Part shown: positions 8,641-15,234 of the stretch, one piece after another
Position numbering within the stretch: position 1 is the stretch's first letter
Layout of the letters: each line of letters opens with the position of its first letter
DNA from: JBEKCD01 sp050015055
GTDB lineage: Archaea; Thermoproteota; Bathyarchaeia; Bathyarchaeales; Bathycorpusculaceae
Assembly (NCBI GenBank): GCA_050015055.1
Contig: JBEKCD010000005.1
Coordinates: 186,001-250,000 of the forward strand
Length of the DNA stretch: 64,000 nt
Direction of reading: 5' to 3'
Position numbers and translations under genes: made by a program
Notes under the pieces: generated by a model
Told to the model about the DNA's origin: nothing
Database searches by the model: none
The model's input: only the letters and a program-made list of their open reading frames with translations

Positions 8641-8776
8641 CCATTCAAAAGCCTCTCTGAATCGTTCATCGACTTCTTTCGATCGGCCTTCATATTCTAT
8701 TTCTACTTCTCCTTTCTTGATTCTGAACCGAGATTTCTCTACTGATATTCATGACACCTTACAATGTTAGTGAGTA

Positions 8777-9343
8777 TTAGGTCCCGCCAGTACTAAGCTC
8801 ATGAATCATGTGAAAAGTCTCGCGCTCTGCAGCATCGACCAGCTTGTATTCACTTGCCTTCTTTCTTCCTCTTTGTCTGAAAATATCTGCGTGTTTCTTG
8901 AGATTGGCGCCCAAATTGTCAAGTGAACCTACACCATGTTCTGCTAGGATTTGATTCAGGCTTATCCATTCTTTTCCGTATGCTTCATGATATGCAGCCA
9001 ACAAGTATCTGGAAACCAAAACCTGCTTTTCGGCATGACTTCCTTGAAGAGGAACAGTAAAAAGTGGTCCATCCTCCTGAAAGTCAAAGATGTTCTCTAT
9101 CTGGTCCACGGATAGTGCGCATTTGGCTGCGAACTCTTCGATTCTAGCTTCCAAATTTGCAGTTCCGCTTTCCCCGCTCGCCGTCTCTATTGTCTTTGTT
9201 TTTTGTTCGGCAAAGGGTGCCCAAAGCTTCGATAATACAATTTCAAAGGCCTTTAGACGGTACGGTTCTTCGATTTCCTTGGCGATATTTATTGCCCGCC
9301 GAATTATAGCTTTTATTCTTTCATCATCATAATCCAAGGCCAT
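8777..9343 (-). CDS. Conserved archaeal helical/winged-helix protein
   Basis: A 188-residue protein and the first gene of the three-gene minus-strand operon. Residues 1-35 are amphipathic helix; the middle has AKCALSVDQIENIFDF, and the C-terminal half, with SRYLLAAYHEAYGKEWIS followed by a basic segment KKASEYKLV, resembles a winged helix. Proteins of this layout are widespread in archaea but, as far as I know, uncharacterised. A TATA-like AATTTATAAGG lies at 9374-9385, about 30 bp before the ATG, implying a very short leader. Its role is unknown. Confidence 0.65.
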   Translation of the reverse strand: MALDYDDERIKAIIRRAINIAKEIEEPYRLKAFEIVLSKLWAPFAEQKTKTIETASGESGTANLEARIEEFAAKCALSVDQIENIFDFQEDGPLFTVPLQGSHAEKQVLVSRYLLAAYHEAYGKEWISLNQILAEHGVGSLDNLGANLKKHADIFRQRGRKKASEYKLVDAAERETFHMIHELSTGGT

Positions 9344-9373
9344 CTTAGTTCGAAGCTAGGTTTATGGGTTTAG

Positions 9374-9385
9374 CCTTATAAATTA
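9374..9385 (-). promoter_or_regulatory. TATA box of the winged-helix operon
   Basis: On the minus strand this reads AATTTATAAGG, about 30-40 bp upstream of the ATG at 9343. The spacing would give a nearly leaderless mRNA for the operon 9343-7355. Confidence 0.45.
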
Positions 9386-9597
9386 CATGGTTCGACAAAC
9401 TAATGCTTTCACCCCTTGTTTCTTAGATTAGAGGTGAGAGCTCCAATCGCAAACGTTTACAAGCAAGTCTGGAAGGCGCCAAGCCCAGATACAGCTCAAA
9501 AATGAACCTCAACGATAGAAGAAAGCGCGGATCGCCGACTGATGCTTAAATAGCCGTTTGCATGGAGACCCGCGCTCAAAAAGCAGGAGGGATCTAG

Positions 9598-9873
9598 TTG
9601 GAAAGTGAAAAAGCCTTAACCGATGACTCGCAACAACAGGCGAACGACAAGAAGAAGGGCAAGATTGCCAAATCTACTCGCTGCATGAGAAAAGGCTTTC
9701 GGCAAAAGAGGGTCGCTTCAAAAATGAACCTAAGCGAAAGACTTGTCAGGGCCTACATCTGGAGAATGAAAAATCCTGAGAAGTACAAAGCGTTGCTGAG
9801 CGAGTATCTTGCAAAGAGGAGACAGAAACAGGAGAATCAGGAAATCAAGAATGTGCTGAAGAAACAGGCTTAG
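9598..9873 (+). CDS. Small basic protein with helix-turn-helix-like core
   Basis: A 91-residue, lysine- and arginine-rich protein from a TTG start with a strong AGGAGG site upstream and a CTTAAATAG promoter box near 9545. The segment KRVASKMNLSERLVRAYIWRM (about 38-58) could form a helix-turn-helix; both ends are charged and probably disordered. It may bind nucleic acid. A short imperfect copy of the coding sequence around SKMNL is found upstream at about 9496-9522, perhaps a remnant of a local duplication. No family is recognised. It is followed by a 14-bp alternating GC run at 9885-9898. Confidence 0.55.
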   Translation: MESEKALTDDSQQQANDKKKGKIAKSTRCMRKGFRQKRVASKMNLSERLVRAYIWRMKNPEKYKALLSEYLAKRRQKQENQEIKNVLKKQA

Positions 9874-10051
9874 AAGCTGGGAGGAAGCGCGCGCGCTTGA
9901 TGTTTTGGGGAGTCAGATTCTTTTTTGGGGTCAGATACGCAATCCAAGCAATGATATATTGCGCATATTTCCTTCCGAATGTTCCATCGTCAGAGGCGTC
10001 ATAATCTGCGTGAATCTCCTGTGCACTTTTGCTAATGAACGAGCTGAACAC
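9845..10051 (-). CDS. Possible small hypothetical protein
   Basis: A 68-residue frame from GTG, convergent with and overlapping the end of the small basic protein gene by 29 bp. The sequence SKSAQEIHADYDASDDGTFG followed by a Tyr/Trp/Ile-rich stretch looks protein-like, but there is no clear ribosome-binding site and the tail runs through the alternating GC motif at 9885-9898. The AT-rich box at 10061-10075 could serve it or nadK. Kept only as a possibility. Confidence 0.25.
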   Translation of the reverse strand: MFSSFISKSAQEIHADYDASDDGTFGRKYAQYIIAWIAYLTPKKNLTPQNIKRARFLPASKPVSSAHS

Positions 10052-10060
10052 TTCGAAAAG

Positions 10061-10072
10061 CCTTTTATATTA
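10061..10072 (+). promoter_or_regulatory. TATA box upstream of nadK
   Basis: CCTTTTATATTA lies about 40 bp before the NAD kinase ATG at 10107. A start about 25 bp downstream gives a leader near 15 nt. Confidence 0.5.
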
Positions 10073-10106
10073 TAGGTTAAGGTGTCGGTAGTAGGTTGAA
10101 GGTGGA

Positions 10107-10952
10107 ATGCCCGTGTTCAAAAGCGTAGGCTTGGTCGTGCGTTTCGACCGAAAGAACGCCCTTAAACTCGCCGACGACCTAGCCGAGCATCTGAAAGCAA
10201 ACGGATTGGCAGTTTACGCGGAAGACACATTAGCTGGAAAGATGAACAGCGCAATGGAAGCTATTCCGATAGAAAAGATGAAAACCGATTTCATAATCAC
10301 CGTTGGCGGCGACGGAACAATTCTCAGAACGTGCCTCTCGATTCCGAAGCCGGAGCCGCCTATACTTGCAATAAACATGGGTGTTCGAGGCTTTCTCACG
10401 GAAGTTGATCCCAAACAGGCTCTTTCCGCCGTGGACAAGTGTTTGGCCGGCGAATTCAAGATTGAAAAGTGCATGAAACTCGCTGTAACTGCAGACGGCG
10501 CAAAGTTTCCAGACGCTTTGAATGAAGTTGTCATCTCAGCCGATGAACCCGCAAAACTGCTTTACACACGTGTCCTGAGAAACGAACATCCAATCATAAA
10601 CTGTCAATCAGACGGGCTGATGGTGGCCACACAGACCGGCTCCACCGGATATTCTCTCTCAGCCGGAGGACCCGTGCTGGATCCTGGCGTGGACGCGTTT
10701 GTCCTGACGCCCATTTGTCCATTAAGCGTTTTTCACCCGATTGTTTTTCCAGCGGACTCAGTCCTTACAATCGAAGTCAACAAGCCTAGGAACATTCACA
10801 TACTCATCGATGGACACAGCCGCCAGCTAGTAAGCTACAGACAACCGGGTTTAACCGTCACACGTTCCAAGAACGAGACATCTTTCATACGATTTAGAGA
10901 GAACTTCTACCACAGATTGAGGAGCAGGCTGCTCTTCCGAGGGATGAAGTGA
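10107..10952 (+). CDS. nadK: NAD(+) kinase
   Basis: Phosphorylates NAD to NADP in the cytosol. The 281-residue protein has the GGDGT motif at 67-71, the NE(V/A)V segment following the central strand, and the nucleotide loop SDGLMVATQTGSTGYSLSAGGP that includes the conserved TGSTGY. Length is normal for archaeal NadK. The stop overlaps the GTG start of nob1 by four bases, so the two genes are translationally coupled. A promoter box lies at 10061-10072. NAD synthetase is encoded 20 kb away at 31.0 kb, so the window holds two late steps of NAD(P) synthesis. Confidence 0.96.
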   Translation: MPVFKSVGLVVRFDRKNALKLADDLAEHLKANGLAVYAEDTLAGKMNSAMEAIPIEKMKTDFIITVGGDGTILRTCLSIPKPEPPILAINMGVRGFLTEVDPKQALSAVDKCLAGEFKIEKCMKLAVTADGAKFPDALNEVVISADEPAKLLYTRVLRNEHPIINCQSDGLMVATQTGSTGYSLSAGGPVLDPGVDAFVLTPICPLSVFHPIVFPADSVLTIEVNKPRNIHILIDGHSRQLVSYRQPGLTVTRSKNETSFIRFRENFYHRLRSRLLFRGMK

Positions 10953-11497
10953 AAAGCCCCTCGGACAAAACAGGCAAAAGAGCAATAGTCATAGACACGT
11001 CCGCACTCATTGCCGGTTTTGACCCGTTCTCAATCAACGAAGAACAGTACACTCCCCCAAAAGTCAGAGAAGAGATAACAGAAGATACCATGTCCGGGGT
11101 CAGATTCAAAACCGCCATGGAAAACGGAAAAGTCATAGTAAAAAATCCACAAAAAACCTTCTTAGAGAAGACTAAAGGCTTCGCCTCAGCTGTAGGAGAC
11201 TCCTTTTTCCTTTCAGAAACAGACCTTCAAGTCTTGGCACTGGCTCTAGAACTCAAGACAGACGGCTATACTCCGCTGATTGCCACAGACGATTATTCGA
11301 TACAGAACGTTGCAAGCGAAATGAACATCGAATTTGCCGCCTTAACCACCTTTGGAATTCGTCGCCGACTACAATGGATACGATACTGCCCAGCCTGCCA
11401 CAAAAAATATCCAGCAAACTACGAGTCACAGAAATGCGAAGTCTGCGCAACAAAATTGAAGAGAAAACCGTTGAAAAAGAACGGTTTGAACCATTAA
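10949..11497 (+). CDS. nob1: Nob1-type endonuclease (PIN domain plus zinc ribbon)
   Basis: Archaeal homologue of Nob1, which cleaves the 3' end of 16S pre-rRNA during small-subunit maturation. The PIN domain begins VIDTSALIAGFDP with Asp16; further acidic residues lie at Asp92 (SETDLQ) and Asp114-115 (ATDDY). A zinc ribbon follows with Cys147, Cys150, Cys163 and Cys166. Length of 182 residues is a little longer than many archaeal Nob1 proteins. The start is GTG in a four-base overlap with nadK, giving an operon. Confidence 0.93.
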   Translation: MKSPSDKTGKRAIVIDTSALIAGFDPFSINEEQYTPPKVREEITEDTMSGVRFKTAMENGKVIVKNPQKTFLEKTKGFASAVGDSFFLSETDLQVLALALELKTDGYTPLIATDDYSIQNVASEMNIEFAALTTFGIRRRLQWIRYCPACHKKYPANYESQKCEVCATKLKRKPLKKNGLNH

Positions 11498-11557
11498 AAA
11501 ACACAAAACTATAAAGCAAAAGCCAGAGTCTTACAAACTAAACAGTGAGGCGAACTC

Positions 11558-12133
11558 ATGAGCTCATTCGAGAAGAAGACAATCTATTTCGACAAAGCAG
11601 GAGAACAGAACACTGACATCCTGTTGAAATTTACAAAAGAGTACGTGGAAAAAGAAGACATAAGAGACATCATTGTTGCCTCAACAACCGGTAAGACAGG
11701 AACAAGAGCGGCCAATACGTTTAAAGGCCGAAATGTTGTCGTCGTCACACACAACTTTGGCTTCCAAGAACCTGGAAAGAACGAATTGCAAGAAGAACAC
11801 AAGAAACAGATACTAGCTGAAGGCGCAAAAATATTCACAGGCGTCCATGCGCTAAGCAGCGCCGAACGCGCGGTGCGCAAGGACTTTGGCACAATCCAAC
11901 CTTTGGAGCTAATGGCCAACGTTCTCAGACGCTTGGGAGAAGGAACCAAAGTGTGCATCGAAATCACCATGATGGCCGCAGACGCTGGCCTGATCCCAGC
12001 TGACAAAGACGTTGTCGCAATCGCCGGCACGGGAAGAGGAGCAGACACCGCACTTCGCATACACCCCGCAAACGCCTCCAGATTCTTCGACATGAAAATA
12101 AGGGAAATAATAGCAAAGCCCGCCGACTTCTAG
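11558..12133 (+). CDS. Pyruvate kinase C-terminal (alpha/beta) domain protein
   Basis: A 191-residue stand-alone version of the domain found at the C-terminus of pyruvate kinase. It has the Rossmann-like pattern with IIVASTTGKTGTRAA near residue 38 and VVAIAGTGRGADTALRI near residue 156. No catalytic TIM barrel is present, so it is not a pyruvate kinase. Such proteins are common in archaea and their function is not established; nucleotide or effector binding is a guess. A TATA-like ACTATAAAG lies near 11507, and GAGGCG precedes the ATG. Confidence 0.85.
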   Translation: MSSFEKKTIYFDKAGEQNTDILLKFTKEYVEKEDIRDIIVASTTGKTGTRAANTFKGRNVVVVTHNFGFQEPGKNELQEEHKKQILAEGAKIFTGVHALSSAERAVRKDFGTIQPLELMANVLRRLGEGTKVCIEITMMAADAGLIPADKDVVAIAGTGRGADTALRIHPANASRFFDMKIREIIAKPADF

Positions 12134-12165
12134 GAAACACGCGCGCAGAGGCTGAAGAAAACGTC

Positions 12166-13005
12166 ATGAAGGACGTTGACAGGCAAGTCGACAAAGTTGT
12201 CAAAGATTGGTACGCAAGTAACGCCCGCCATGAATGGCGCCGTCTGCAGCAGGATCCATACCACCAGATAGAGTTCACGGTAACCACGCATTTCCTTGAA
12301 AAATACTTGCCAAAACGCGGTACAATCTTGGACGCAGGCGGAGGACCGGGCAGATATTCTATTGAATTAGCGAGGCAGGGTTACAGCATCGTTCTCCTGG
12401 ATCTTGTTCCAGAAATGCTGGAAATAGCAAGAAGGAAAATGAAACGGGCAGGACTCTTGCGAAAAGCCAGACAGTTCGCACAGGGCTCCGTGGAGGATCT
12501 GTCAGCATTTTCCGACGGATCTTTTGACGCAGTGTTATGTTTAGGTGGACCCTTGAACCATCTGCTCGAAGCTAAGCGAATGGAAAAGGCCGCAGAAGAG
12601 CTTATACGTGTCGCAAAGAAGAAGGCTCCGATTTTTGTTTCAGTCATAAGCCGCATTGGACTACTGAAAACCATTCTGGTGAATTTTCCGCAAGAGATGC
12701 AATATGCGAAGCATCACTGGGAAGTCGGCGATTACATCCCAGGTTTGCATGGAAAGGGCTTCACAGCAGCGCACTGGTTTTTGCCTGAAGAGTTGCGTGA
12801 ACTTTTCGAACAGCGAGGCGTAGACGTTCTAGAGATGGCGGGTTTAGAAGGGCTCTCATCTCATCAAGAAAAGGAAACCAACAGACTTTACAAAGATCAG
12901 GAAAAGTGGAGGATGTGGGCTAGCATATTGCTTGACACCTGCACACACCCGTCAGTCGTGGGAAGCGCTGAACACTTCCTCCTCGTCGGCAAGAAACAAG
13001 GTTAG
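12166..13005 (+). CDS. Class I SAM-dependent methyltransferase
   Basis: A 279-residue methyltransferase with motif I ILDAGGGPGRYS at 54-65, the acidic strand end VLLDLVPEM (about 75-83) that binds SAM ribose, and SFDAVLCLGG (about 118-127) as motif IV. These fit the Methyltransf_11/25 group. The substrate is unknown. The gene follows the pyruvate-kinase-like gene by about 30 bp on the same strand, and its 3' end overlaps the convergent acetyltransferase gene by four bases. Confidence 0.87.
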   Translation: MKDVDRQVDKVVKDWYASNARHEWRRLQQDPYHQIEFTVTTHFLEKYLPKRGTILDAGGGPGRYSIELARQGYSIVLLDLVPEMLEIARRKMKRAGLLRKARQFAQGSVEDLSAFSDGSFDAVLCLGGPLNHLLEAKRMEKAAEELIRVAKKKAPIFVSVISRIGLLKTILVNFPQEMQYAKHHWEVGDYIPGLHGKGFTAAHWFLPEELRELFEQRGVDVLEMAGLEGLSSHQEKETNRLYKDQEKWRMWASILLDTCTHPSVVGSAEHFLLVGKKQG

Positions 13006-13430
13006 ACCGCGTCGCTGTCGCGTTTAGTGAAATAGGAAACATCTGTGTATTCGCTGTACCCACACTTCTTGAACAGTGCTTTCGACGCCTTGTTGGGGCC
13101 CTCGATCAGGCTGCAGAAGATTCTGAGGCCATGGTTTCTGAGGGTTTTCTCAGACTCTTCAATCAAGGTCTTTGCCACACCTCGACGCCTGTAGTCGGGG
13201 TCAACAGCCAATCGGTTTATCCAGCCCTTTCGCATGTCACTGCTGAGAACTGCTGTTCCGACAAGGTGACGACCTTCGAATGCCCCGAGAAAGAAATCGG
13301 GGTTTGCGCTTATCTGAATTGCAATTGCTTGTCTGCTGTCTCTTCCTTCAGGCTTGAAGGGCAGATTTGCTCGAGACCAGAGACTGATGATTTCTTCGTA
13401 ATCAGCTATTGTCAGCCTTCGAATTTCCAT
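13002..13430 (-). CDS. GNAT family N-acetyltransferase
   Basis: A 142-residue acetyl-CoA-dependent transferase. Motif A is seen as INRLAVDPDYRRRGVAKTLI, including the RRRGVA pyrophosphate-binding loop; motif B is close to NKASKALFKKCGYSEY. The length is typical of a single GNAT domain. Substrate cannot be told from sequence. It lies 13 bp downstream of the class III aminotransferase and probably shares its transcript. Confidence 0.88.
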   Translation of the reverse strand: MEIRRLTIADYEEIISLWSRANLPFKPEGRDSRQAIAIQISANPDFFLGAFEGRHLVGTAVLSSDMRKGWINRLAVDPDYRRRGVAKTLIEESEKTLRNHGLRIFCSLIEGPNKASKALFKKCGYSEYTDVSYFTKRDSDAV

Positions 13431-13443
13431 TCAGACACGGGAA

Positions 13444-14781
13444 CTACGTTTCTTTTCCAACTTCTTTCGTAACATCTTCAATAATGTCCAACGCGGAATC
13501 TACAAGATCTCTTGTGATGATTAGAGGCGGCGCAATTCTTATGGTCGAAGCTCCGCAACTGATAACGTTGATGCCACGTTTCCATGAGCGCATCATGATC
13601 TCGGTGACTTTCTGAGGGGCCGGCTTCTTGCTCTCTTTGTCTTCGACGATTTCCATGCCTATCATCAAGCCTTTACCTCTCACATCCCCGACGATTTCGC
13701 ACTGCTCCTTCAGTTCCCCCAGCCTCTTCAGGATATATGCGCCCTGCTTGTTCGCGTTCTCAAGAAGCTTCTCTTCCTTCACAACGTCAATGACTGCGCT
13801 CGCGGCAACACATGACAGGGGGTTACCGCCGAACGTGCTCGCGTGTGAACCTGGGACCCAGTCCATGATTTTTGCTTTGGCAATCGTTGCCCCCAGGGGC
13901 AGACCTGACGCTAAAGCCTTCGCGGCGCACACTATGTCGGGCTCGACTCCCCAGTGTTCGATTGCAAACCATTTTCCAGTCCTGCCCATGCCTGATTGTA
14001 CTTCATCGTCGATGAGCAGCAGACCGTACTTGTCGGCCAGCTTCTTTATTCGCTGGAAGTACTCTGGAGGAGGCACGACGTATCCGCCTTCACCTTGAAT
14101 GGACTCGAAGAGTATGGCCGCAGTGTCTTCGGGAGGTACGTACTTCTGCAGGACTTGCTCATCAATGAAGTCCACGCACCAGTAGTGACAATCAGGATAA
14201 GTTAGCTTGTACGCGCAACGGTAACAGTACGCGTAGGGCACGTGAGTTACGCCTGGCATAAGCGGGAAAAAGTAACGCTTCTGAGTCGGCTTGCTTGCCG
14301 TGAAGGACAATGCTCCTATCGTCCTTCCGTGAAAGGCGCCTGTAAACCCGATAAACAATTGTCTTCGGCTATGCCACTTCGCAAGCTTAACGGCTGCTTC
14401 AATCGCCTCGGCGCCGCTGTTGCCAAAGTAAACTTTCTTCTCAGGACCCCCAGGCGTGATCTGGGCAAGTTTCTCCGCGAGGTCAACGACTTCTCGGTAG
14501 AAGAAGTCCGTGTTCGAATAGTGCAGGAAACGGTCACACTGGTTCTTTATGGCCGCAACGACCTTGGGATGATTGTGACCCACAGCCAGGCACACCAAGC
14601 CCGAGTTGAAGTCTATGAACTCGTTTCCATCAACATCTTTCACGATACAGCCCTTGCCGGATTCCACGACAAGAGGATAAAACCTGCCGTACGAAGGCGA
14701 AATGAACTCCTCGTCTTTCTTGACAAGGTCTCTCGCCTTCGGACCGGGGGGAGTAACAACTATCTTGGGGTAATCGGCCAT
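13444..14781 (-). CDS. Class III PLP-dependent aminotransferase
   Basis: A 445-residue fold-type I PLP enzyme. GNSGAEA (120-126) binds the cofactor phosphate, DDEVQSG (258-264) holds the PLP-nitrogen Asp, and Lys288 in AAKALASG is the Schiff-base lysine. A cysteine-rich insert (Cys186, Cys189, Cys198, Cys202) is typical of the archaeal subgroup. Annotation pipelines usually call these acetylornithine or 4-aminobutyrate aminotransferase, but characterised relatives in Thermococcales include ornithine aminotransferases and broad-specificity amino acid racemases, so the reaction is open. A TATA-like TATATAAA lies about 45 bp upstream at 14821-14832. Confidence 0.93.
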   Translation of the reverse strand: MADYPKIVVTPPGPKARDLVKKDEEFISPSYGRFYPLVVESGKGCIVKDVDGNEFIDFNSGLVCLAVGHNHPKVVAAIKNQCDRFLHYSNTDFFYREVVDLAEKLAQITPGGPEKKVYFGNSGAEAIEAAVKLAKWHSRRQLFIGFTGAFHGRTIGALSFTASKPTQKRYFFPLMPGVTHVPYAYCYRCAYKLTYPDCHYWCVDFIDEQVLQKYVPPEDTAAILFESIQGEGGYVVPPPEYFQRIKKLADKYGLLLIDDEVQSGMGRTGKWFAIEHWGVEPDIVCAAKALASGLPLGATIAKAKIMDWVPGSHASTFGGNPLSCVAASAVIDVVKEEKLLENANKQGAYILKRLGELKEQCEIVGDVRGKGLMIGMEIVEDKESKKPAPQKVTEIMMRSWKRGINVISCGASTIRIAPPLIITRDLVDSALDIIEDVTKEVGKET

Positions 14782-14832
14782 CGCACAACACCAGCTTGGA
14801 ACTAAACGATTAGAAAAGAGGTTTTATATAGC

Positions 14833-15200
14833 TATCGATACTCCCGCTACGAAAAGAAACGTTGGGAGTCAACAGCTAACACTGACTTTGGTTAGTTACG
14901 GTTTGATAACCATAGAAAAAGTTTGTTCACTGTCAGTTGTCTAGGAAGGCGATTGTTCTAGGGTTCCAGGATAGGCTAAGACCCACTGTTTTCCCCTGTA
15001 ATTATCGCAGACAGTCGGCCCAAGAATTGCCGCAACAATAAGAAGGAGAACTCCCAGATTATTCTAGTTTTGCAACGGCCCGTTGTAAACGGTAGAAATA
15101 TAGGCGCGGTTTGCCAAGTAATGCTTAGTGAAAGGGATAGAAACGGAGAAGGCAAATAGAACAAGATGCCTTCGGAAGAAACAGACAGGAACAAGCACAC
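14833..15200. other. Intergenic region upstream of the solute-binding protein
   Basis: About 400 bp without a supported gene. On the minus strand near 14950-15070 a short stretch encodes a hydrophobic peptide (LGVLLLIVAAILGP) followed by a polar tail, but no start codon is in frame. It may be a remnant of a small membrane protein. No RNA gene is seen. Confidence 0.3.
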
Positions 15201-15234
15201 CTAGTGCATCAGCATATGGGAGAGAGAGTTTGCC

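Noticed and set aside
14950..15075. Minus-strand hydrophobic peptide LGVLLLIVAAILGP
   Set aside because: No start codon in frame and no ribosome-binding site; possible remnant only.
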